From Xestospongia bergquistia (lineage: Eukaryota; Porifera; Demospongiae; Haplosclerida; Petrosiidae), in contig OZ014421.1 in the NCBI GenBank assembly GCA_963965975.1, forward strand, positions 4,329,001-4,393,000: 64,000 bases of DNA. The letters are read 5' to 3'. The notes under the pieces were generated by a model, which was not told the DNA's origin, made no database searches, and saw only the letters and a list, made by a program, of their open reading frames with translations. The translations under genes and the position numbers were made by a program. This document shows, piece by piece, positions 10,801-23,800 of the stretch (the stretch's first letter is position 1; each line of letters opens with the position of its first letter).

Positions 10801-13007
10801 CACCCTGAAAGACAAAAGTTGGTTTCCTAGTATTAAGTGAAAAACAACATACAGGTGGTCCTGGGGGTCCTTGTTTCCCTTTTGGGCCATCATTTCCCTG
10901 AAGACATGCAACATTCATAAACCTTAGAATAGCATATTAATTACTTGTATTCCCTTTTTTCCAACTGCTCCTTGCTTTCCTCTAAGTCCAGGATACCCTT
11001 GACCACCTTTTAATCCAGGAGGCCCTATTCGTCCAGGAAGACCCTATAATATATACTATTATGCTAATAACTACCACTGAATTAGCATACAACAATTCCT
11101 TTCATGCCAGGATATCCTTTGGGACCTACTGTGCCTTTCTTTCCCTGGATGTTAGCCAATAATTGTGCAAATTGTTAGATATCACTATAACCTTACCCTC
11201 ATGCCTTTAAAACCTCTGTCTCCAATTTCTCCTTGACGACCCTAGTAATTAAGGCAAATGTATTAATTGGTATATTTTTTCTCATTATATACCGTTCTAC
11301 CATTAGCTCCAGGTTGTCCTGGTGGACCCAGTAAACCATTAGGACCCTATGTAAAAATATAAACCTTGAATATAAGAATGTCCTGGAAGTCACACATACC
11401 TTTGGTCCCATTAAACCTTGCATACCGATTTTACCAGGATCACCCTTCTCACCCTATATGGAATTTGTTATGCAATTTCTTTAATGATATCAATTGTTTA
11501 CTTTCTTTCCTTGAGGTCCTTGCTTACCATTCTCACCCCAATAACCCATTTCACCTTTAAAGCCTGGAGGTCCAGTTTGACCAGGAGGACCTTGACTGCC
11601 TTGAAGACCCTATGGAAAAGGTTACAGTTAAATATCAGATGAAATATTAGAATTGCCATTACAGGTTGTCCACGAATTCCAATTTCACCCGGATAGCCTT
11701 TTTCACCCTAAATTAATAAGTCATAGTAAGTAAAAATGGATTATCTACTTACAAAAGGTCCTGGTCTACCCATTCTGCCTGGTTTTCCTGGAGGTCCTAC
11801 TAGTCCACGGGGTCCAATACAATTTTGATCAGGCCAGGGTTGATACTTATTATGAGAAAATGATAACAGGGATAACATAAATAATAGCATTTACTTGTTC
11901 ATTGTCTTCTGTAAATGATCCTACTACATTTGTAACTAACTGAATGAAAAATGTGATAAAAAATAGAGTAAGTAAAAAATACCTCACAACTTGGTTCAAC
12001 AAAGGAGCATAAATCAGAAACATTGTCTTCATCCTTTAAAGGATATATTCTAAGATCACATATGATGCCCTGAAATAAAAAATTGCATCATTGCTTCTTA
12101 TTTCTCTCTGTCTCACATACCCTATCTGCGACATCTCGTATATGTTTGGAAAAACTCAATTGAATATGAGAACTATTAGTACTAGGCAACCATACATACA
12201 TGCGATCAGAATGTTGACCATCCAAACAAGATGTGATTTCTCCATTATTTACATACATGAGAACATGATGGGAGTCCATATTTGTTATATTTTTTTGTAA
12301 GACATAAAATGTTCTGGAATAGATAACAGTTACTGCAGAACTAAGTAATAGGGTACTAGCTATAAAAGTATTTTCAGGAGGGGAAGTGACTTCCACAGAG
12401 AATAGTCTTAGAAATGTGTTAATGTCAGGTTTGTAAGAAAATGATATTACAAATTTTTCTGGCACTTCTGTCATATGTGGTATTGTATCTACAGTAGGGA
12501 AGACATAGTTCCTGTAGCTTGTGACGTGTAGTATGTGATCTGAACTGAATCTATGGTTTGTAAGAAGATCCATGTGCAATGGACCTGTTTGTTCTAACAG
12601 ATCATCGTCTTCTTCTTCAAGACCTGTAGTGTAGTGCATGAAAAAGGTTGTTAGATGTTACGTAACTTCCTTCAGCAGGCCTAAAATCAACTATCACAGA
12701 ACGGCTTCAAACTATATGCGCCTCCGCGCATTTCTTATTGTTAGGTTATTATGATGCATGCATGGATGCGAGAAAATCTATGTTCTTTCTGCAACATTAC
12801 TAACATAATGTTGAATTGTTATTTTTAAAAACATTGTAATTTTAATAGTGTAAATACAGTCACTGTGCACATACCGTCAATGTCGTCATCTTCTCCGCTA
12901 GATGCATTAGCATTGTTGAGCAGTACAACAACAAAGATCAACTGCAACACTGCAGTAGTCAGTTTACAGCAGTAAAACAATTTTGTTTGCCTTCTGCCGT
13001 ATGCCAT
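4827..13007 (-). CDS. Fibrillar collagen alpha chain
   Basis: The gene starts at ATG 13007 with a hydrophobic signal-peptide stretch ([15 protein letters not shown]). A large exon (12623-12121) and the next (ending near 11982) encode a TSPN/laminin-G-like N-propeptide that closes with CDLRIYPLK and [10 protein letters not shown]. From about 11850 to 5800 there are dozens of short exons, nearly all starting with a Gly codon and encoding uninterrupted Gly-X-Y, separated by introns of about 35-60 nt. Exons checked are 45, 54, 99 and 108 nt. The last exons encode a COLFI C-propeptide with [34 protein letters not shown] and a terminal GPVCF; stop is at 4829-4827. Such chains trimerise through COLFI and form cross-striated fibrils in the matrix. 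Exact exon borders were not all worked out. Confidence 0.95.
7810..8058. mobile_element. Non-autonomous DNA transposon (MITE) in a collagen intron
   Basis: This 249-bp insert begins CAGGCCCGTAC and ends GTACGGGCCTG, which are perfect 11-bp terminal inverted repeats. It is flanked on both sides by atatg (7805-7809 and 8059-8063), a likely 5-bp target-site duplication. Inside, the block ttgaaaaggggggtgcacat occurs twice in the same orientation, once near each end. There is no open reading frame, so it must have been moved by an enzyme encoded elsewhere. The superfamily is not certain. It lies wholly in an intron and should not change the protein. Confidence 0.85.
8860..9225. other. Long collagen intron without recognisable content
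   Basis: About 365 bp separate two Gly-X-Y exons, roughly eight times the usual intron length of this gene. No open frame, terminal repeat or target duplication was seen; it may hold a decayed insertion. Confidence 0.5.
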
Positions 13008-13269
13008 CTTTCATCTCTCCACAGATCAAGTCAACTCATTCACAATTAGATCTATTCTTCTACTAGTAAATTAACACGTCGCGGGTGCCAAGATAATATA
13101 TATATATATATACACGTGAGAGTGTAATATTTTATAGTAATTATTTCTAATTATGAACGCAGTTATTAATTTTACGTTACCAACGTAAATTAGTGTACTT
13201 AAGACATCGGAGTAGAACTCACGACTCTCAAACTGCTAGGAACTAGAATGTGACCTGTAATATTATTAC
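13008..13269. other. Collagen upstream region
   Basis: The spacer between the collagen start codon and the Drosha stop codon, both genes on the minus strand, must hold the collagen promoter and the Drosha 3' end. It contains a short (AT)n run near 13096-13111. No TATA box could be placed with confidence. Confidence 0.4.
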
Positions 13270-16200
13270 CTAATTATTATTTATTTTGTTTTTCTTATTA
13301 CCAGTTTTAAGAGCTTTATCAGCTGCATCCATACCACCTTTTTGTGAACTATTAAATACAAAAAATACATCAGTTCATTCATAGTCCATTGTACCTTTCA
13401 CCAGTACCTGTGGCTAGACGTTTCCCTTGGAAATATACACCAACTAGCAAAACTAAATGACTTATTACCATGTTTACTAAAATGTTATACCAGTAAATAT
13501 CTGTTTATTCACAGGACCCTCTACACTTAACACCCTATGTAAGACAAAATAATCCACCATATCAATTTAATCAGCAACCTTGCCTATATACAGGGACTTC
13601 AACTTCAATTCCTCTCTTCTTACAAGTGTATACAATAGCATGTTGCAATCTTGTCTTAGCATCCAGAAATTGTAGTCCTTCAGCTGACTCCTTCAAATAA
13701 AATATTAAAGGTCACATAAAAAGGGCCTCCTCATCTTACTGCTAACTTTGGGAAAAGACAGATTTGACAAAATACTTCAGCATGTTTGATTCCTTTATCA
13801 ATAAATAGTGCAGCAATGAATGACTCTATGATGTCTGCTAATATCTTTTCAGTCAAGTTATCTTTCTATAATTAAGTATTAATATATAAACACATTTATG
13901 ATCTCAGTCACCTGATCTTTGCCAAGTAATATATACTTCGGGAATCCTAGTTCTTTGGACACTTTAGCCAGTTGCTTGTTATGAACTATAGCTGTTCTGA
14001 AGGCCTAAGGAAGAAGCATTTATATGAATACACAAGTTATGAGTAATACTGATAAATGGCCTTCATGATGCATTGGAAATGATTGATAGACATAAACTGA
14101 TGTCAGAAGTTGAAGGATAGCATCACCAAGAAATTCCATTCGTTGATAATCACCACTATATGGGAAGAATAAAACAACTAAAACTTTTGTACTAGACATA
14201 ATTTATTTCAATGTAGTGTTTCCTATATATTCCTTTATTATATCTTACAGCATAAGATTAGTGTAACCATATGAAGGATGGGTAAATGCTCTTGCCAGCA
14301 ATCTAATATTAGTAAATTTGACTCCAACTGCTTCTTCAAGACTTGTGAAGACCTGTCAAAACTTGTAAATGATTACCACTTAAAAGATGCTACATACTTG
14401 AAGCAATTTTGTGGTCACTATCATCTCCCTGTCTCCATTGGGATTTTCATACTATTTTAGATAATTTGTAACAGCAAATTAAAGCAATTAAACTGACTTG
14501 GAGAGGATCTCTGTAGCAAGCCATCCAAACTTTATGAAGGTCCTAACATAGTAGACCAAAGTATAAAGACATGATTATGTTTTGTAATACAGACCTCTTC
14601 TGGGAAAAGAAGTTTGGCTACAACTTTTTTGCTTTCTTCTAACCCTCCATCTAAATAAATTGCTCCAATAATAGCCTCCAGAGCATTGGCTAAAACATGA
14701 CTATAGTCATCTACAGAATTCAGGTCAGAGCTGTCAAAATTTGCGCATGTTACTATAACAACGTTATTATTATAACTGACCACTTCTTCAAGTATTTGTT
14801 TAACTCCCATTTCTACATGTATTGTGGTTGAACGTAAGTACAATGCATATAGGTTACCTTAGCAACTGTTGCTAGGTTTTCATTACATATAAGGGCTTTT
14901 CTAAAGATAACCAGATGACCATCTGTTAAGTCAGGAAACATAAAGTAGAGATGACAACTGTAATGGTGGTAAACCAGTTGTTAATATTTTCTCAATAAAC
15001 CTGCATAGAAACTCAATCACAGCATCACCTAAAAACTCAAGTCTTTCATTGTCTCTTGGACTAAAAGATAAATAGATCTATGATGTCATGTAATATAATA
15101 AATAGCTGCCTTATAATCAAATGGTAAGTACTGAAATACTTACCGATCACTTTCTTTGTCACTCCAGTTACATTCACTAGCAGCACTACACAATCCTTCT
15201 ATACCACTTTTTGGTCTTTTAGAAGGTGCAGATTTATATGTTGTCATAGCTACTTGTGAATTCCCACGATATATACCACAATGTGATGAAGCATTAAGAA
15301 TTTGAGGTGGACCATTGTGATGGGAAAGATAAGATGGGTGAGTCAAGGCTAACTACAGGATACATGAGAATAGGATCAAAGATCAAGTTACAACATACTT
15401 CTAAGAGTGTTTTATTTGAGAAGTGATATTGTAAGTTGTCTTCAAGTGTCAGTAGAGAGAAATGAAACTTTATATGGTTTGTGATGATAGGACATAATAA
15501 AGCATATTGACATAAGTCAGAGTAGACATTTGTTGTTTTGTATCCATAGCAATTGACTTCTATAATCTCTTCCTTATTCTTTTGACTATGCTCAAAACAA
15601 TAAAAACAATATTAAGAGCATACTAACTAACCTTCTTCTCATGCTATGAAGTTCATGACGTAATTGTTTCAGTCTGAAATAATCTTTTCTTTTCAGTTTT
15701 CTACAATATGTGACGTAATAGAATTATTGTGTTAAGTGATAAATGACTTACTCTGATACAGCCTCTCTTTGCAATTTTTTAAGTTTTGCTTCTTTGTTGT
15801 CATAGCTACATAAAGTTATATATTCATCTGAACATAAGGATTCTTTATTATCATCATGACTTCTTTGTCAACATACATTGACAATAAATATAACTACATA
15901 TATCTCTTCTCTTTAACATACTAGAATGTAGCAAATGATACTTTAACAGAACTCATTAAACCATTTGAATATATAAATTCATTCACAATACAATTTATCT
16001 ATTATAATAGTACATACTCTCTTTTTGCTGATGAAAAGTCAAACGTTTTGCTAACAGTACTAAAATGAACGAAATTTACCTGCAAGTAAAAGATAGTAGT
16101 ACACACCCACCCACAACTACACTCTAATTACATACTTCATTTTGACCTTTCCAATTAAGTCGATCTATTCTCAGAGCAGAAGGACACTAAATAGAGAACA

Positions 16201-17598
16201 ACAAAAGTATTTAAATTAAAACAAAACCACAACCTTCATTTCATTGTACACAAGTGAACCAGAATAGTGTCTGGATATTTGAAGTTCCTCAGATAGTGAT
16301 GATGGCCTCTGCCAACATACAATATATAATAGAATAAAACATGCTTGTATTTACTTGTAAATAGAAAGGTACAAAAGATGACATAAATGATTGTAATACT
16401 GTTGCCATGGATGCAACATATGATACTTGACCCTCTATTGATATTATCATTATTATTATTATTATAAATGAAATAAAAACTCAACCTCTTCTAACAAATT
16501 TAGGCATAATCCAAATACTATGAGATTCTAAGGACAGGACTTCTAAAATGAATTAAATATATTATAATAATAATCTTCAAAACTACATAGTACATACCAT
16601 GAAACCAGTCATACAAGTTTAGTAAATTAATAAATAAGTACTTCATAAACAGTAGTAAGTCTTCTATTACAAATCCCTAAATTCATATGTGTATTTTGTG
16701 ATTACAATATACCAATAGTACCATTGGAATGGGGTGTGGTTTCATTGATAAACAGTAATTCAAATTGTTTTGATGGAAGAACACAGATGGAATCTATTGT
16801 ACAGTATATCAAGTAAACATATTACATCATTTTTAACATACATAATCAAGGGATGTATTTGACAGAATTAAAAGTCCAGAAAAAGTATAATACTGGCCAC
16901 AATCATCTTTGACTATTGTTTGACCATTTAGCTACAATAATATAATTCATTTAAAAGTGATGACATATTTTTATATTGTCTTACTTCAAAATTGATCATT
17001 GGGTCAATAGTCATAATATAACAGTATGAGATTGACTCAGTCTCTTGTGTCGACAAATTAAAAAGTGGAGTCTACATTTGTAAATTCAATATAATATATT
17101 TATATAAAAAGATATACCTTTGATATACAACTATTATAGGGAAGTCCAGAATGAACTGGTGTTGGATGAACACTTTCATGTGGAGTTAATAGTGTTGACT
17201 TGAAGTGATCATGAAGAATACAAAGTTGGTCAGTAGCTTTTCTTGTAGATAACTAGACACATATATAAAGTGTCAGAATTGAGTGCTTTATATAAGCTTG
17301 TCTTGTTGATACAAATGTTGATGTCATGACATAATTTCACTCTTGCTTGGGTGCACTTTTGAAAATGTAAGTTATTGTTAAGTAATTGGGTGACACACTT
17401 ATGAATAATTAAGTACATACAAATATGGCCTTACGAATGTCTCAGACATTTGTATATACAAACATAGATATATAATGTATTTATATATATAATATGTATA
17501 TATTGTACCGGTGTTTGGCTCTGGTGATAAAATGTGGATGGAGTTAGTGAATTAATGTCGACTTCGCTCAACAGGACCATATTGGGTGTTACTTCCAT
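13270..17598 (-). CDS. DROSHA: Drosha, class 2 ribonuclease III
   Basis: A gene of about twenty exons ends at TAG 13272-13270. Two RNase III domains are clear. The first has [29 protein letters not shown] and [17 protein letters not shown]. The second has [31 protein letters not shown] and [18 protein letters not shown]. The catalytic Glu/Asp positions of both are kept. A double-stranded RNA-binding domain follows, with [15 protein letters not shown] and [13 protein letters not shown]. There is no helicase or PAZ domain, which separates it from Dicer. Drosha cuts primary microRNA transcripts in the nucleus with its partner Pasha/DGCR8. ATG 17598 was chosen as the first ATG before a plausible splice donor; the long RS/proline-rich N-terminus of vertebrate Drosha is not visible. 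One exon border inside the first RNase III domain (around 14745-14840) remains unresolved. Confidence 0.9.
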
Positions 17599-17815
17599 TG
17601 AATTTATTTATATTGCCGAGTTAAGTGTCAATTTCACTAGAAAAATGGATGAAATCACTCGTTGTAAACTCATTTACCATTACACCCGAGATGGCGGTCA
17701 CTTATTCTAATTAATCCCCATTTAGTTAACCCTATACTACTTAGACTCTAGATCTAGAATGGGGTATTATCACATGTAGAAACAGCAGGTCAATCATACA
17801 AATAAAATAATAAGT
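17599..17815. promoter_or_regulatory. Divergent promoter region of Drosha and ORC5
   Basis: The 217 bp between the two start codons must carry both promoters. No TATA-like element in the right place was found for either gene, so any shared regulation is inference from spacing. Confidence 0.45.
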
Positions 17816-20800
17816 ATGGAGTGTCGAGATATGTCATGCAGTTCAAGTTGTAAGTATATTTATATCAAAGTTATATATGTAAACCAATCACTTTTATTTT
17901 TCATACATAATTTTGTTATAATGTTTTAGATGATATGACATCTACTGATGATGTCAATGTGGAGTCTAGTTCAGACACAAAGACTCGTCATATTGGAGTT
18001 GAGAATGTTTTATTGTCTATAACAGGGGAAGATAGTGATATAGATGTTAGTTCTGTTTCTGTTACCTCTGACCTTGACAAATGCCTTGACACTACCACTG
18101 ATCTACCCAGTACATTTAGTCAAAATACTTCCTCTTTAAAAGTAGCATCAAATATCAAAGGATCAAACAAAATGTTTCAGCTCAAACAAGGAATGCTTAT
18201 TAAGAGGAACAATCCATCTGATCAAATGATCCGGAGATCTGCAAGGATAATGAAAGCATATCAAACTCCAGAGATCAGTTCAGAAATCCAGACTGAGGTA
18301 CTACAAATAGAGGAAGGAGAATTGTCTAATGATGAGGTACATATAGAAGAGATGGAAGAGAATGAAGAAGATATAGTAACAAAAGTAAAGGAAGAATTTA
18401 AAGAAGTAAAGACAAATGAAAGGACTAATGTCAAAGATGAGATAGAGATTTGTAACTCTTCTCAACTTGGTCTCTTATTTCCTGGTCGGCAGAATCAAAT
18501 TCATTATTTATTATCATTGATGGGACAGGTGGGTAATTTTTATTAGTTATGCCTGATTGATCTTGTGTTTAGCCATCAGAGTGGGTACCACCAATTATAT
18601 ATATATACGGTCACCCTTCAACTGGAAAGACATCTGTTGTAACAAATCTATTAAAGAGATCAAAGGTATAAATAGATAGTATTTTGTATTATATATTATA
18701 TATTATATACACATATATTGTATATACACATATATTGTATACACATATATTGTATATACACATATATTGTATACACATATATTGTATACATATATATTAT
18801 ATATAGGTACCATTTGTATATGTGGACTTGCTAGAGTGTCATTCCTCTAGATTACTTTATGAGATCATATTAAACAAGTTTTCAGGTCTCTCTTTAATCT
18901 TATTTGATTATCCTATAGCTCTATCTACAGGTATTAAATATTCCCCAAGAAAGTCTAATCCACATTATATTAGTTGTGATAACTTGTCTGACTTTGTCCA
19001 TGAACTACAGAAGAGTGTTATGACATGGATACCAAACCAAACAGTGTATATTGTTATTGACAGAGCAGAAAGACTTAGAGACATGGAACCAACACTGTTA
19101 CCATCAGTAATTCAATTGGCTGAACTGGTTTGTTCTGGATTTTGTTAGAATTTACTTTACTTTGTTTACTAGTCTCAACTTAATTTATGTGTTATAATGA
19201 TCAGTACTTTAGTCTGGGAAAAGTTCACTGTTAGTACTGGTACCAAACAACCTCTAGTAGTCTACTTTAACCAATACTCTAAAGGTTAGTTGGTTGTAAA
19301 TATAATTGTCAATTAACACCTATAACTAGAGGAGGTTCTAGATATATTGGGCAAAGACTGCCCCCCTGAATATTCTCACTCATTTTATTTGACTTACCTG
19401 ACTCATATATGGAATGTATTGAGTTCTATTACTAGAGATATTAAGGAACTGAGATGTGTGGTAAGAGAGGATTTGTAGATATTCTATCTCCATTCATTTA
19501 ATAGGCAACCAAACTATTTTCTTTATACTGTGAGCCAGTTCACTCTGGAATTGGTATGTATATTATAATATTCACTTCTATTTGTGTTGTTTTATGTTAA
19601 TATCTAATGTAAACTAAATATCAATTTGGTTTACATTGTAAACTGTGTCCTTAGTCACAATTTAAAAGCACAACTAAATGCCTCTTAATGGTAAATAGAC
19701 TTTTCACATTATTATTATTTTCTTATTCAAGATAATATGTCAAATATTAATATATAATAGATTATATAGTAATAACTGATTAGTGGAAGTGGCTTCATGA
19801 AGGATATATAGTCTGTATTTGTCATTAAGTACTTTTAAGATCAACTGGCTACATAACCAGTATGTCTCTCTAAAAACAATTATATAAACTATTGACATCT
19901 ATTGTTGTCTATTACATATCAGATGTTTTAGTTACAATTATATCATAATGATTCTTTAACTTATTCTCTAGCTACTCAGAAGGAAACTAGAAAGCTATGG
20001 AGTTATATTGAGCCTCATTTCAAGACACTGATCACTCCTTTATTGTTAACAGACTATGCCAGGTACACTACTATCAGTAAATGTATTAATACATAATATG
20101 TCAATATAAACAATTGAGTGTTTAGAAATGATTGGCCTTTATATATTTTTGTAGTGAAAAATCCTTAAGGGAGAGAGGAGACAGAGAAATAATAAAAATG
20201 ACATCTTCCTCTAGTAAGGACGACATATTGAGTCTATTCTCATTTCTAACTCCATTTCTAGTTTCCAATTCTCCTCAATTACCTTATATGGTCAAATTTT
20301 TATTGATAGCAGCATATCTTGCTTCATATAATCCACCAAAAAGTGACCAAAGATTTTTTTCAAAAGTAAAAATAATCATACATCTTTCATTCACATGTAT
20401 TTAATCAGATTAATCTAATTAAATGATTTCCATGGCAATAATATGCTAGCAATTAATCATTCATGAGGTGTGGGAGGATGTTGTGAGTTTGTTTGACATC
20501 ATGGAAGTGGGTAGTGGAGCTAGTAAATTGTATTTGACTTTTGTTCATGTATTAGTTGTATATTATAAATTGTTTAAATGTTGTTATGAGTAAATATGTC
20601 ATCCATAACGACCACATTTGTGGGATTGAATACCACTCCTTCTAATTAGTCTCTTTGTTGTATTACACAGACAAACAGACTAATGATGTTAATTTTCAAT
20701 GTGTATGATTTCATTTTTATTACATGTGTGTCATCTATATTGCATACGGTGGGATAATTAAATTAATTTACATGTACCACAAACAAAACACTTTGAATCA

Positions 20801-23800
20801 CTTATAAGAATTGATAAAATGTTCTTGTTACAGAAAAGGAGAGTTCTTTATTTGTAGAATAATTTTGTATAGAGTAGCTAACCATTGTGTGATGATAAAC
20901 AAGGAATTAATTCATAAGTTTGTTAAGGTCTAAGATAGTTTCAAGAACTAGTTCTTAAAGTAATCTGCATTGTTTGGTTTAGAAGACAAAAAATAGTTCA
21001 TTTTGTTTACTGTTTTAATAGTTGTCTTATAAGTATTGTATTTTGAATTCTATATCTGACTAACTTCCCATTTAGTCAGTCCATGTTATTATTTGGGTAG
21101 TACCCTGTTTTGTGTACTTATTTTTACTTAACATCTTTTTCAAATTAATAAGTTTACCATGTTTTAATATTATGCATTAAAGTTTAGAGATATTGTCCAT
21201 TTTGTAAGTTAGATTAAAACATCCCATAGTAGACAAAACTGGTATAAATCATTTTTTGTGCTAGTTTTAAGTTTAGAGTAACACCATCTGTACAATGAGG
21301 ACTTCATAATGACAGTTTTATCACTTAATTACATCCACTACGGAAATGTATTATGATACTGTGTGGGATAACATTTAATATCACTTTGATTACTAGACCT
21401 TATAATAAGGTACATCTGTAGGAGTTATACAACTTATTATTAGTGTTATGTAATCTAAGAGTATTATTGTCAAATTATAATTGTCTGTGTTGTATGAAAT
21501 ATTAAACTATAATTGTAATCAATGTTTATTTGTTTATAAACTTCCAATGACCTCTCATTGATCCAGTAACTCTTTAAAGTCATGATCACAATACATTAAT
21601 TAAATGCTTATAATAGAATTTTTGTTGATTTTTGTATAGCTTTGGTTAGCTGTTATTGATATGTACATCTCTAAATTATTACTAATATAACATTCTCTCT
21701 CTCACACACACATACTCAGAGAAAACAGAAGAAAGGTAAACGTTCTTTGAAAAGACAACAATGCAAAGAAGAGGTATACTACACATTTCATTAGATATAT
21801 TGTGAGTGTAATTCTAATAGACCAAACGGCAGCTGATGGGTCCAAAACCTTTTCCATTAGAGAGAATGGTAGCAATATTTTATAGTATTATGGAAGAAGA
21901 GGTTATCCCATCGCCTCTCCTTTACTCTCAAGTAAGTATCATTAACATACAACGTGTGTGTGGGGAACATAAGTGGGAGATGCAGTTTACTACATTGTAC
22001 ATGTAATCCTTGGAGACACTGATATACTGCTAGATTACCCTAAATGGTTCCTAGTTGATTTAAAACAACATGTACCACTTTCCTATGAGATCTCTGGCTA
22101 AAGTGCAACTAGTGGATGTTGTTGTTATTATACATAATATAGATATTATATTAGGAGTAGTAGAGCAGATGTCATTGGAATGTCAAGTTATCATTGATTT
22201 AGAACAGTTGTTATGGTGATTAATGTACCAATTAAGGTGTTGTCCCATTGACTGTACTACTCTTCATTCCAGAAGATTCACAATTCCCATATTTGGAAAC
22301 TGATTGTACAGGATATGACATAATTTAAGTACTGTTATAGTGTCCATATGTTATATGAATGATCCTGATATCATCATTATGCAACCAAATGAAGGAGCAT
22401 TGATTGTGTCATCACTCTCCCACTCGATATCCTCCTCTTACTATTTACAGTGTAGTCATACTTATCCTGTGATATCTCTGCAGTATAGACTAGTGGGTAC
22501 AGAACAAGCACAATATCACCACCTGTTTCAATAATCTAGATAGGATATTAAATTAACAAGCACATCTCCTGTGTAGTTTGCTAATGCACAAAGTGATTTT
22601 TGTAGTTGAGAATGGCAGGTCAGAGGCTTTCTATGTAGTTATAATAGTATAGTTCTGTCTATTTTTTTTGATCTACTATAAAATCATGAACCATGTATGA
22701 CGTAGGAATTATACTTTTTTGAATCCTTTGAAGCTGATATAAACTGGATAATACAATAAAATTAATTGTGTGACCTGTCACCTTTACAAGGTTGAAAGGA
22801 TAAGAGTGAAAGAATTATGTCTACTATGATACTACAATACTAATTATAATTATGTTGTTTTTTGATTAGTTCATCACAATTTGGTATTATCTGTTTGTGA
22901 TATGAAAGTTTATGAAAGTTGATTTTACTAGACATATCAACTGTTTAAAGGTGGTTAAGCTTTTCCTAAGTGAAAACCAAACATGTAATGGAGGAGTAAT
23001 AAGGGGATTCACTAATTGCTGACTATGTTACTGATAAAAAAAACACATCCTACTTTATACAATAGCTTCCTCTTCATATATTCCCTTATTACAGTCCCTT
23101 AGTACAATCCCTCAAGTATAATCCCTTACTACATTGTCTTGGTTCTATCATCTGCTATAATTGTCATAGTAATAGGATATTGTGATAAGACATTTAGCTG
23201 TATACACATGGTAGGTGGAGGATCTATTAAGGCCTCACCTTTTGTTTCTCTTTGTACAAGATAATTTTCATACAGTTAGTGTAATGACAACTTTTGTACC
23301 AGCTGGCTAACATTCTTAGACTTTAGTAAAGCATGTATACTAAGGAAAATATGTCCTTATACGTAACAAGGCGCACTTGTTAACAAAATTCTTGACCAAT
23401 GTATGTAGTTGCCTGAATGATGTCCGTCATGTATTCAGTTTTTAAGTATCATAAGCAATGCTATTACCATCAAATTCATAGTAAAAATGTACAAGTATAT
23501 ACAATGACAAGTTGGCAATGGTCATGTGTTCATATAATAGCACACTTTTCTCTCATTCTCAACCCTATCAATGATCAAAGATGTTAGTTCATAGGTTAGC
23601 ATTCCTTTATTGTTTGTAGTAAAGGGTGATGGTCTCACAACCAGCTGCATAATTTCACACCCACTTTAAAGAAAGGGTGGAAAGATTATACCTTTTGTCT
23701 GTCTTGGAGTAATTCTAATACAACTGGTTAGTCTGGTTGCCGTGGGATACCTCACATTTACAATTACTGGTATGTCTTTTTGAAAGTAGTTGAAATGCTA

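Noticed and set aside
22340..22534. A 64-codon frame in the large ORC5 intron.
   Set aside because: It has no recognisable motif, and the flanking ORC5 exons join directly in homologues.
23362..23383. Small palindrome gtaacaaggcgcacttgttaac.
   Set aside because: It is short and imperfect, with no repeat context or nearby gene end to give it meaning.
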